From NCBI GenBank assembly GCA_964542475.1, contig CAZIUL010000016.1, positions 15,969 to 79,968 of the forward strand: 64,000 nt of DNA, in the 5' to 3' direction. The notes under the pieces were generated by a model. The model was not told the DNA's origin. It worked only from the letters and a program-made list of their open reading frames with translations, and did no database searches. The stretch's first letter is position 1; every line of letters starts with the position of its first letter. Positions 42,840-50,479 of the stretch are shown in pieces. The position numbers and the translations under genes were made by a program. Source of the DNA: CAZIUL01 sp964542475 (GTDB lineage: Bacteria; Planctomycetota; B15-G4; CAYZWU01).

Positions 42840-43310
42840 TCACTTCAAGGGGGTCTGAAGCAGATGAAGCTCTTTGATCCATATGGTGCCGGTTCCTTCA
42901 ACGGCAAGGTTGAGTTTCAAAAGGTCTGGCTTCTGGCCTCGTTTGAGATAAAAGGGGACCTCGTACGAGGCCCAATCGTTTGTTCCCTTGACCGCGTTGT
43001 GGAGGCCCTTTGAGAAAAACTCTCCGCGTCCCGGCAGCCTGCACCACATTTCCAGGTAGGCCTTGCCTTTGAGGCCCTCGGTTTTCATCTGTGCCCTGTA
43101 GGTGAGCATGCACTGCTCCACACCGGGATCAGGTACTTCGAACAGGCGGATGGCCTGACCCTCGGCACTACCCGTGACACGCCAGGCATCGTCCTCCGGA
43201 GCGATCGACTCCTGGGAAATGGTAGGATCGGATGTAATGAACGATTTCAGTTCCTGTGGCGGGCCGGCAGGCTGGGGCCCCTTGAACAACGATTTGAGCC
43301 ATCCAAACAT
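42840..43310 (-). CDS. Hypothetical beta-sandwich (CBM-like) protein
   Basis: 156 residues from the ATG at 43310, six bases after AAGGAG; a TTG two codons upstream lies against the ribosome site. It begins MFGWLKSLFKGPQPAGPP, an amphipathic segment that may lie on a membrane, and has no signal peptide. The rest alternates strands (AIRLFEVPDPGVEQCMLTYRAQMKTEGLKGKAYLEMWCRLPG, YEVPFYLKRGQKPDLLKLNLAVEGTGTIWIKELHLLQTP), a pattern close to carbohydrate-binding or galactose-binding-like jelly rolls. The function is unknown. It precedes the M50-like protease on the same strand at 147 bases. Confidence 0.6.
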   Translation of the reverse strand: MFGWLKSLFKGPQPAGPPQELKSFITSDPTISQESIAPEDDAWRVTGSAEGQAIRLFEVPDPGVEQCMLTYRAQMKTEGLKGKAYLEMWCRLPGRGEFFSKGLHNAVKGTNDWASYEVPFYLKRGQKPDLLKLNLAVEGTGTIWIKELHLLQTPLK

Positions 43311-43363
43311 GATCAACTCCTTACAGCATTGCTTGCGTTTTGCACGGTATCCGAAGTTGCTTC

Positions 43364-43648
43364 TTATACCTTTTTCTTCTTATTATCCTTCCAGTTCCAC
43401 CACTTCAAAAGCTCCGGATCATGCTTTTCTTCTGTTGCATAGTAAGCGGCGCATCGGAAGACGTAAAGAACACACCGGTCCATTTTGGTTCCTTCTGCTT
43501 TACAAAGGCGTTCGTACAGCTTCTCAGGGTTCCGCCTCTTCAGCTTTGATACCTTGTCGATTCCTAGTTTTCTCAGATCCGCAGCCATGCTCGGCCCGAT
43601 TCCGGGTATTGTTTCGAGGGCCTCGGGATCAACCGCGCCTCTTGCCAT
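43364..43648 (-). CDS. Cdd1-type helix-hairpin-helix protein
   Basis: 94 residues. ALETIPGIGPSMAADLRKLGIDKVSKLKRRNPEKLYERLC is a helix-hairpin-helix pattern, and the remainder, MDRCVLYVFRCAAYYATEEKHDPELLKWWNWKD, is the conserved tail of the small proteins annotated as Pathogenicity locus/Cdd1 or mitomycin-resistance-like. These are thought to bind DNA, but their job is not established. AAGGAGAT precedes the ATG. It lies 24 bases after the lectin-like gene at 43673, on the same strand, with no obvious functional link. Confidence 0.85.
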   Translation of the reverse strand: MARGAVDPEALETIPGIGPSMAADLRKLGIDKVSKLKRRNPEKLYERLCKAEGTKMDRCVLYVFRCAAYYATEEKHDPELLKWWNWKDNKKKKV

Positions 43649-43672
43649 TTTATATCTCCTTCTTCTAGCGGC

Positions 43673-44845
43673 CTAACGCTCGCTTATCAGCGGCTTCCTT
43701 GCAGGTGCCGTTACACCATCGGACCTCGGCTGCATTTCGCGAGGCATAAACCGCATTGGTTCAATCTCCTGTTCGATTCGTTTTCGCGGTCCGATAGGCC
43801 CGATGTATTTCTCGGCAACCACAATGTTATCGAACCATACCTGCGAGACCTGTCCCTCAGATGCTTTTGTTATGTAAAGCAGCATCCAAATGAAATTAAG
43901 ATTCAGTTGTTCGCTTTTTCGCCAGCGGAAGCCTTCGAACGGGACACCTTCAGGAGGAACCACGAAGCGTTCCGGTGCGGCCTTCGTATCGCACCAACGA
44001 ATGCCTGCGCCTCCCTGGTCAGGAGTGAACTTGTCGTAAACCCACTTGCCATCGGGGAAATCCTTGCCCAGGTGGCTTACCAGTTTCCCGTCAATCCATA
44101 AGGCCATCTCTCCGTTCGAGTCGTCGACGTCATTGAGATCCACCATGACTTCCAGCGAAGTCCATTTTCCACGCTGAACTTTGAGCTCATCATCGAGGAT
44201 GAAGCTGTTGCCCCATGTTTGCCCGCGGGGAGGGCTTCCGCGCATTTCCATCCAGTAGGCGTAGTAGTCCCAAACCCATCTCTTCCCGTGGGGCTCGACT
44301 CCTATGGTGAACCGTTCGTCACCCCTTGGCCGAACGCCGGCATCCCCCTGCGGCCAGCTGGTCGTCGGATTGTATCCTCCAAAATGCACGAAGTGATGAA
44401 TAGGAGAACATGCGGTGTCGATCTTTGTGTAAAAACGAAAGAAGATCTTATCGAAGCCGGGCGGCAGGCGGCGGTAAAGATACCCCCCAGTGCTTTTGCC
44501 GCCAACGTGCGTCAACAGAAGCGACTTCCGGTCACCACTCATACGGGGAGTTTCCGACGAAAGCGCCATTATTTGCCTGTTCTTTACATCTTCCCATCGT
44601 TTGAAGACCGCATCCAACGATTCCTCGTCGAACTTCTCGACAAAGATAACATTCGAATCCTTTTCAATTTCCTTATCACCCGGATAGGTGGCAGCGATTC
44701 CGTTATGTCCCCCAGGCAGGATATTCTTCGATTTCATCACATCATCAGCCCGGAGATCGGCACCGGCGACAGAGAAAGCCAGAGCAAGCAATATTGCACG
44801 CTTCCCAAAGAAATGTGGTACTGTTCTTTCGTGAGACCCCTTCAT
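43673..44845 (-). CDS. Secreted concanavalin-like lectin/lyase-fold protein
   Basis: 390 residues from the ATG at 44845 (AGGAGG nine bases upstream); the frame extends to 45001, but the longer start lacks a signal peptide at its beginning. MKGSHERTVPHFFGKRAILLALAFSVAGADLRA is a signal peptide. The mature part is a jelly-roll: VIFVEKFDEESLDAVFKRWEDVKN, FFRFYTKID, then WTSLEVMVDLND and NGEMALWIDGKLVSHLG, as in polysaccharide-lyase or LamG-type domains. GQVSQVWFDNIVVAEKYIGPI is the usual closing strand set. It could bind or cleave a glycan; no catalytic set can be assigned. The neighbours are a GH99-like enzyme upstream and the Cdd1 gene downstream. Confidence 0.7.
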   Translation of the reverse strand: MKGSHERTVPHFFGKRAILLALAFSVAGADLRADDVMKSKNILPGGHNGIAATYPGDKEIEKDSNVIFVEKFDEESLDAVFKRWEDVKNRQIMALSSETPRMSGDRKSLLLTHVGGKSTGGYLYRRLPPGFDKIFFRFYTKIDTACSPIHHFVHFGGYNPTTSWPQGDAGVRPRGDERFTIGVEPHGKRWVWDYYAYWMEMRGSPPRGQTWGNSFILDDELKVQRGKWTSLEVMVDLNDVDDSNGEMALWIDGKLVSHLGKDFPDGKWVYDKFTPDQGGAGIRWCDTKAAPERFVVPPEGVPFEGFRWRKSEQLNLNFIWMLLYITKASEGQVSQVWFDNIVVAEKYIGPIGPRKRIEQEIEPMRFMPREMQPRSDGVTAPARKPLISER

Positions 44846-45072
44846 TGCCTGAGTCCTCCTGAGCCGGCAAGCATCATATACTCTGAAAGTATTCCGTACA
44901 CTGGGCCACATATTACCATCTCTTCCCTGTGACGGTGCCCTCAAAGGCGAATTGAAACCTGCGATTATTGAACTGATCTCTTCAAACCACACCCTTTCCA
45001 TACTTCCGTAAAATCAGGGGTGCTCCCGAAGGCGCTCCGCCCGCCCACGGTTTGCGTAAAGAGCCATCTCCT

Positions 45073-46932
45073 CTACCTGGCCTTTTTCGCTGCAAACTCG
45101 AAAAGGCTCAAAAGCACGGCATCGCCTTTTTCCGAGTCCATCATGCGCATCCACGCGTAGAGGTTTTTTCCTCCCCTGGGTTCTGATACGTTGTGCTCGA
45201 TGTAAGCGATCCCATCGCCGTATATGTTCCCGTCTTCGTCCACAAGCCGCGCAAGCGGCAGGTAATGATCCTCATCCACAACGGTATGGCTTGTGCAGGG
45301 CCTCCACCTGAGATCGCCTGTTCCGGGAAACGGAAGCGCACCGGGCAGGCTGTCGAGCGTGTCGCAGTCGATCTCGAAGCGCAGCTCCCTGCCGGGCGGC
45401 GGGTTCTCCCAGCCGCCAACCAACAGTTTCCCTGTTCCTGCTCCTCCTCCGGCTCCGAGAATCGGAAAACCGAGTTTTTGAGCGGAGCACACTGCTCGGC
45501 CCTTCTCGTTGTAGAAGAAGGGGAAAGGACCGGGTGAGAGCGCGACCAGCAGCCCCCCGTCCTTCAGAAACCGCGTGAGCGCCCGGTCCACATCGCCTTC
45601 TTCAACCGCGCTCTGCGTGTAGCGCTCCCCGCATGCGTACACCACAATCGGGAACTTCTCGGCGGTGAAAAGATCGCGGTCCGCGACCTGCTGCCACGAG
45701 AGCTCACGCAGCGGAACACCCCATTCAGCCAGGCGGAACACGGCTTCGCCCTGGAAATCCGGGAGCACTGCAACCGGCGTTTCCTTGAGGTTTGCCCTGA
45801 GAGCAGCGATCCTTTCAGGTTCGATGGCGGGAGCGCTCTCCCCATGCGCCGCCTGCCCGTTGGAAGCGTTCTTGAAGCGCGCGGCGTACTTCGAAGTCAG
45901 CTCCAGGTACAGATCCCCGTGCTCGTAGCTCGGCTCGATCTCCGAGCCCTCGTGCCATTCGTTCCACGACGTGATGAGCACCCAGTCGGGCTGCGCGCGG
46001 ATTGCCTGCTCCCAGAGGGTGCGATATGTTTCACCGTCCCTTCTCTTCGCGTCAATGCCGGGATCGCGGATCTTGGTGTCGTCGTATCCCGGGATAACTG
46101 TGATACACGATATCTTTCCCCTGGCTTTTGCGATGCGGACCGCGTTTTCAAAAGAACCCTTGCTAAGCTGTTTCAGCTCCGCTTCTTTTTTCCCCTGCAC
46201 CCAGCCGCATATGTTGTAGGTGTGTATCCCGTCGAACAGCCTCGCGTTACACGAGTTAAGCCCGTCCGCGATGAGCAGGAATCCGCCGGGGTGCTTTTGG
46301 CCCGTACGAGTGATGATCTTCTGCCAGTCGCCGAGGGAGAGCTGACCCATGACCCTTCCGTACACAAAGATCACGGGCTTTCCGTTCACCTTCAGAAAGG
46401 AGGGGCGGCCACCGTATTTTCGAAGGATGTAAAGCAGGTCGTCAACAGCGCGATCGATCTTCGCCCCGCTTGTGCCGGGCGCTGTTTCCCAGTAAACCGT
46501 TATTGCGAACCCCTTCCTGTCCGCGCGCTCCAGGACTATATCGAGCGCCTTGTCATCGAACCTCCCCTGTCCCCACCACGTGCAGATGAAACCGTCAATC
46601 CCGTTTTTCATGGCCTGGTCGATGTGGCAGTCGATAATTTCCCGGTCGTGCGAATCGTATGCGCCCAGGGCAGGGAAGTGCGTGGAGGTCGCGATCTCGT
46701 GTTTTTTCGTGTCTACATCGCTCCAGTGGACCCAGCGGCCGTGTCGTTCGGGCCGCCCGTACCAGGTGTAGTAGAACGCGAGCACCTTGCGCGGAACATC
46801 CGTACATCTCTCGGCGCTCCTTTTCGCCACAAAAGGGAGTAGCCGTTCGTCCTGCGCACTTGAGCTGTCCGTGATGAACAGGAGCACGAACAGGAAAATT
46901 GCAGCGGATAACCCGTGTTTTGTGTTTTTCAC
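45073..46932 (-). CDS. Secreted GH99-like glycosidase with C-terminal Rossmann-like domain
   Basis: 619 residues. The preferred start is GTG at 46932, seven bases after AGGAGG (46940-46945); the in-frame ATG at 46938 is only one base from it. A signal peptide covers about 1-27. Residues 45-350 match the GH99/GH71-like barrel seen in endo-mannanases: FYYTWYGRPERHGRWVHW, NGIDGFICTWWGQGRFDD, NGKPVIFVYGRV and WVLITSWNEWHEGSEIEPS. The acidic residues in the last segment are at the right place for catalysis. Residues 390-500 (FPIVVYACGERYTQSAVEEGDVDRALTRFLKDGGLLVALSPGPFPFFY) look like a glutamine-amidotransferase/ThuA-like Rossmann fold, an uncommon partner. A final beta region follows. Alpha-mannoside cleavage is plausible but not proven. 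Confidence 0.75.
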   Translation of the reverse strand: MKNTKHGLSAAIFLFVLLFITDSSSAQDERLLPFVAKRSAERCTDVPRKVLAFYYTWYGRPERHGRWVHWSDVDTKKHEIATSTHFPALGAYDSHDREIIDCHIDQAMKNGIDGFICTWWGQGRFDDKALDIVLERADRKGFAITVYWETAPGTSGAKIDRAVDDLLYILRKYGGRPSFLKVNGKPVIFVYGRVMGQLSLGDWQKIITRTGQKHPGGFLLIADGLNSCNARLFDGIHTYNICGWVQGKKEAELKQLSKGSFENAVRIAKARGKISCITVIPGYDDTKIRDPGIDAKRRDGETYRTLWEQAIRAQPDWVLITSWNEWHEGSEIEPSYEHGDLYLELTSKYAARFKNASNGQAAHGESAPAIEPERIAALRANLKETPVAVLPDFQGEAVFRLAEWGVPLRELSWQQVADRDLFTAEKFPIVVYACGERYTQSAVEEGDVDRALTRFLKDGGLLVALSPGPFPFFYNEKGRAVCSAQKLGFPILGAGGGAGTGKLLVGGWENPPPGRELRFEIDCDTLDSLPGALPFPGTGDLRWRPCTSHTVVDEDHYLPLARLVDEDGNIYGDGIAYIEHNVSEPRGGKNLYAWMRMMDSEKGDAVLLSLFEFAAKKAR

Positions 46933-47043
46933 CTGCATGCCTCCTGGTGTAAGATTTTTGCGGAGTGCGGAACGGATTCAAAGCATACAACAAATTAGTG
47001 GGAACCGGGAGCGCTTTGAAGGTTCGAATCAGAAGATAACCGG

Positions 47044-47062
47044 GCCTGCCGCGTTGGCGGGC
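47044..47062. repeat. Shorter CCTGCC/GGCGGG palindrome
   Basis: GCCTGCC and GGCGGGC pair over seven positions (one G-U) around GCGTT. It resembles the larger hairpin at 18611-18638 and also sits between genes. Confidence 0.35.
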
Positions 47063-47105
47063 AACAAGATGCATCCGCCGAACATGCCGTTTTAAGGAAA
47101 AAAAG

Positions 47106-48881
47106 ATGTGTTCACTGGTGATCAAGGCGACAAAAACAGCGATCGGAGCGCTTCCCTTGGCAGCGGTATTAATACTGGCGTTATCCTGCTGTTCCGAGCC
47201 GAAAGGAGGCGGTGGCGAAGCAGGGCCTGATCCGGCCAAGGTTCGGGATGATTGGGTGTTCGTGCCCGAAGCAATGATGGAGTCCAAGGGTAAGTCGCTG
47301 GGCCTCACCGGGGCCCCTGCTCCTGCGGCTGGAGCTCAGCACAGGGTCAAGGCCGAGGGTGAGATAGGTTTCAGCGTGGGAGGGGCAAAGGACATCAACA
47401 ACTTCCGCGAGAACGTGAAGAACAACTTCCTGCCGGTTCCAACGGACCTCACGTACGAGGGGATTTTCTACGACTATTTCTTTGACACGGGCGAGCCGGA
47501 AGATTCGGAAGATCTCTTTTACCCGGGGTATACAACGGCTGTGACCATGGACCCTGTTTCCGGCAAGGAGGAGTACTATCTCACGGTCGGGCTCAACAGC
47601 GGCATGACCGGTTTCGAGCGTAAAAAGCTCAACCTGGTGGTTGTCCTCGACATCAGCGGTTCCATGGGGAGTGCATTCGATCAATACTACTACGACCGTT
47701 TCGGAAAGAAACACGAGATCGAGGAAGGTGATCTGAAGAAGCGGAAGATCGATCTTGCCAGGAACAGCATTGTCGCGCTCATGGACCACCTCGAGTACGA
47801 CGACCGTTTCGGCGTGGTGCTTTTCGATAACCAGGGGTACCTTGCAAAACCGTTGAGGTATGTGGGCGAGACCGATATGGATGCGCTGAAGGGCCACATA
47901 AGGGAGCTCGAGCCGCAGGGCGGAACCAACATGGCCGCGGGCATGGCGCTTGGTGCGGAGCAGTTCAACGAGTTCATGGACGCGGACAAGAACGTCTATG
48001 AGAACCGCATCATCTTCCTGACCGATGCAATGCCCAACCGCGGCGAGGTCAGCGAGCAGGGGCTGTTCGGCCTGGCCCGGCAAAGCGCAGAAAGCGGAGT
48101 CCACTCGACCTTCATCGGCATCGGCGTGGATTTTAACACCGAGCTCGTCGAAGCGGTCACCAAGATCCGCGGGGCGAACTACTACAGCGTGCACTCATCC
48201 AAGCAATTCAAGGAGAGAATGGACGACGAGTTCGAGTTCATGGTCACGCCGCTCGTTTTCGGGCTCGAGCTGAACCTCGAGTCGGGGGGCTACATGATCG
48301 ACAAGGTCTACGGCAGCCCCGAGGCTGACGAGGCCACTGGATCCTTGCTCAAGGTAAACACCCTATTTCCGAGCAAAAGGGCGGAAGAAGCGACCAGGGG
48401 CGGAGTGGTTCTTTTGAAGCTTTCGCGAAAGGCGGAAGCAACCGAAGAGGAGATCTTTTTATCGGTGCGTTACGAGGACCGCCAGGGGAAAGAGCACAGG
48501 TCTTCCAGGACCATCCTTTTCGAAAGCGGTGGGGCGGAGAGGTTCGACAACACGGGAATCCGAAAGGCTGTTCTTCTGGCGCGCTACGTTAACCTGCTCA
48601 AGGCCTGGATGATCGACGAGCGCAAATCAGAGGTGGAACCCGTTGATCCGTCCGTTGCATTCGAGCACCCGCTGGTGCGCGACGAAAGCGGCATCATCGT
48701 ACCGCCGGAGGTGAGAACTTCGCTCGGTCAGTGGGAGCGGCAGAGCCGTGCCTTGAGCGTGAGCGAACACTATGTGAAGCTCTTCGGCAGGTTCATAGAA
48801 CATTTCAGCGCCCAGATGCAGGCGCTTGGCGACGATGCCCTGAAACAGGAACTCGAGATCCTGGACCGGCTATTAAAGTGA
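47106..48881 (+). CDS. vWA-domain lipoprotein, YfbK-like
   Basis: 591 residues. The signal peptide ends in a lipobox (ALSC, Cys28). It is a close paralogue of the 24574 protein: FSVGGAKDINNFRENV and the following PTDLTYEGIFYDYFFDTG match nearly residue for residue. MIDAS residues are intact (DISGSM at 182-187, Thr in GGTNMAAG, Asp in LTDAMPN). The C-terminal YfbK-type tail is kept (GIRKAVLLARYVNLLKAWMIDERKSEV). Unlike its paralogue, it lacks the zinc finger and membrane helix and is instead lipid-anchored, so it probably acts only on the surface side. It stands alone, divergent from the GH99-like gene, and could be a target of the ECF sigma factor at 26865. Confidence 0.9.
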   Translation: MCSLVIKATKTAIGALPLAAVLILALSCCSEPKGGGGEAGPDPAKVRDDWVFVPEAMMESKGKSLGLTGAPAPAAGAQHRVKAEGEIGFSVGGAKDINNFRENVKNNFLPVPTDLTYEGIFYDYFFDTGEPEDSEDLFYPGYTTAVTMDPVSGKEEYYLTVGLNSGMTGFERKKLNLVVVLDISGSMGSAFDQYYYDRFGKKHEIEEGDLKKRKIDLARNSIVALMDHLEYDDRFGVVLFDNQGYLAKPLRYVGETDMDALKGHIRELEPQGGTNMAAGMALGAEQFNEFMDADKNVYENRIIFLTDAMPNRGEVSEQGLFGLARQSAESGVHSTFIGIGVDFNTELVEAVTKIRGANYYSVHSSKQFKERMDDEFEFMVTPLVFGLELNLESGGYMIDKVYGSPEADEATGSLLKVNTLFPSKRAEEATRGGVVLLKLSRKAEATEEEIFLSVRYEDRQGKEHRSSRTILFESGGAERFDNTGIRKAVLLARYVNLLKAWMIDERKSEVEPVDPSVAFEHPLVRDESGIIVPPEVRTSLGQWERQSRALSVSEHYVKLFGRFIEHFSAQMQALGDDALKQELEILDRLLK

Positions 48882-49046
48882 ACGGTCGCTGCGATTCGGA
48901 TACTCCTTTTAGGGCGCGCACTTTAGAACCCATAACGTGGGCTGGCGCAGCAGACCCACCGACTATCTGGATCGGGATATCTTTTCGTGTAACACAATAA
49001 ATAACAAAAGGTTAAGGGCCATCCCCCAAAAAATATATTTATTGCC

Positions 49047-49090
49047 TTGACTGTGGCGACATAGTGTGTACTATATAGTAAACAGTAAAC
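49047..49090 (+). promoter_or_regulatory. Promoter and palindromic operator of the XRE/unknown gene pair
   Basis: TTGACT (49047-49052) is a good -35. A perfect 12-bp palindrome TACTATATAGTA (49069-49080) covers the -10 region (TATATA at 49072). Two tandem AGTAAAC repeats (49077-49083 and 49084-49090) follow. Such symmetry over a promoter in front of an XRE gene points to autorepression. Confidence 0.6.
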
Positions 49091-49109
49091 ACATGTAAGG
49101 AAAGCAAGC

Positions 49110-49466
49110 ATGGATATAATGTTCGGCCCTTTCATCCGCGAGAAACGGGAGCAAAAACGCGCATCAGATCCGCGGTTTTCTTTGCGCCGGCTTGCAGCTG
49201 CCATCGGGGTGCAGCCCTCCTACCTGAGCAAGGTGGAGCGGGGCGAAACAGCCCCTCCTTCGGAGGCCAAGATCATTCGACTGGCTGAGGAACTCGGAGA
49301 GGACCCGGACGTGCTCCTTGCCATGGCCGGCAAGGTATCCAGCGATTTGCAAGCTGTGATCCGCAAAAAGCCCAAGCTCTTCGCGGATCTGATCAGGACC
49401 ATGAAAGAGATGCCCGACCATGCCATACTCAAGCTGGTGCGGGAAGTGAGAGACGGTAACTGGTAA
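49110..49466 (+). CDS. XRE-family helix-turn-helix regulator
   Basis: 118 residues. FGPFIREKREQKRASDPRFSLRRLAAAIGVQPSYLSKVERGETAPPSEAKIIRLAEELGEDPDVLLAMAGKV is a full HTH_3 domain (about 5-75) of the Cro/C1 type, and the C-terminal 40 residues (FADLIRTMKEMPDHAILKLVREVRDGNW) are probably for dimerisation. It is likely to bind the palindrome in its own promoter. The second in-frame ATG at 49119 is an alternative start. It is followed 12 bases later by the unknown gene at 49479, so the two are co-transcribed. XRE plus a single partner is a common layout for toxin-antitoxin, stress and mobile-element control, but the partner shows no toxin motif. Confidence 0.9.
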   Translation: MDIMFGPFIREKREQKRASDPRFSLRRLAAAIGVQPSYLSKVERGETAPPSEAKIIRLAEELGEDPDVLLAMAGKVSSDLQAVIRKKPKLFADLIRTMKEMPDHAILKLVREVRDGNW

Positions 49467-49478
49467 AGGAGACGGAAG

Positions 49479-50468
49479 ATGATTGAACTAAGACACGACA
49501 GCTTGTTTTTCTCTTTTCCCGATGTGCGCCCGGACGCAAGCATGACCGTGGATTTTCAGCGCACCCTCAGGATCCCTGACGATGACCAAACCTATGCCCT
49601 GCCCCCGGGCCTGGGCTCCTTTCCCTTGCGCCACGTGGATGACTTTGCCGGCCGCATGCCCGCCCAGTGGATCGACCACGGCGGAGTCATGCTGCCCATG
49701 TACCAGGCGGAAGCCATGTGGATCAGCTTCAGTAACTCCGGCTATCCTATCCTGGTCAAGATCGCTGCGGGCAAGGTCAACGCGGTCACTGGCGAGGCCT
49801 GGTCTGAAAAGCCCAACCGCGATCCCCAGGACTACCTGGTGCTGCCTGACCAGCCCTGGCTCGACGGATTCTGCGTGCAAAAGGGCATCATCCGCCAGTT
49901 TGTGGCCATGCCCCTGGGCGCAGGCTACACAGCGGAAGAACAGCTCACCGGCAAGGCGGAGCACGGCGGTCTGCAGATCATGGCTTTTCCAATGAAGAAG
50001 GAGGTTTATGAAAGCAAGATCAAGGTACTGCGGATGAGTAGTCTACCTATGGCGGCGCTATGTGAGTGTGAAATGGCGGAAGATGCCGCCGGCATGGGGC
50101 TCGCACCGGGGGGACAGATGCGCCAGGAAATCTACGACGATCCCCACGATTTCAGCGATTGGGATCTGCGCCATTTCAGCCGCTGTTTCGTGCATCTGGG
50201 CAACTCCATGACCTGGCGGGCCATAACCGGGGAGGCGCCGCCCACTGTGCCTCCCACGTCAAAAGAGTACACGGATGCAGGTCTTCCCTGGTTCGATTAC
50301 TATGGCGAGGGCGCGGCAGTGCCGGGCGCGGACAAGCTGAACAGCCTGAAAACCGTAAAAGAGATGGGCGAAAAAAAGGGCGACGTGCCTCTGCCTGAGA
50401 ACGACCCGGTCAAGCTGGAGCGGGTAGTAAAACTTCGTGTGGGTATGACAAAGCACCAGGTGCGCTGA
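49479..50468 (+). CDS. Conserved protein of unknown function paired with XRE regulator
   Basis: 329 residues, soluble, no signal peptide or membrane helix. It has many segments that look well conserved (TLRIPDDDQTYALPPGLGSFPLRHVDDF, GGVMLPMYQAEAMWISF, DYLVLPDQPWLDGFCVQKGIIRQFVAMPLGAGYTAEEQLTG, LAPGGQMRQEIYDDPHDFSDWDLRH, and PWFDYYGEGAAVPGADKL). I recall related sequences paired with the same kind of regulator in other bacteria, but no characterised role. No catalytic motif is recognised. A GGAGA precedes the ATG. It is followed within 12 bases by the GH95 gene, which could be co-transcribed, although the two look functionally unrelated. Confidence 0.8.
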   Translation: MIELRHDSLFFSFPDVRPDASMTVDFQRTLRIPDDDQTYALPPGLGSFPLRHVDDFAGRMPAQWIDHGGVMLPMYQAEAMWISFSNSGYPILVKIAAGKVNAVTGEAWSEKPNRDPQDYLVLPDQPWLDGFCVQKGIIRQFVAMPLGAGYTAEEQLTGKAEHGGLQIMAFPMKKEVYESKIKVLRMSSLPMAALCECEMAEDAAGMGLAPGGQMRQEIYDDPHDFSDWDLRHFSRCFVHLGNSMTWRAITGEAPPTVPPTSKEYTDAGLPWFDYYGEGAAVPGADKLNSLKTVKEMGEKKGDVPLPENDPVKLERVVKLRVGMTKHQVR

Positions 50469-50479
50469 AACGGAAAGGA

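Noticed and set aside
47021..47035. GGTTCGAATC resembling a tRNA T-loop
   Set aside because: The five bases on each side do not pair, and no cloverleaf can be formed.
49110..50468. XRE pair as a classical toxin-antitoxin system
   Set aside because: The partner is 329 residues with no toxin motif (no HipA kinase, RelE, Fic or similar) and follows rather than precedes the regulator; the evidence is too thin.
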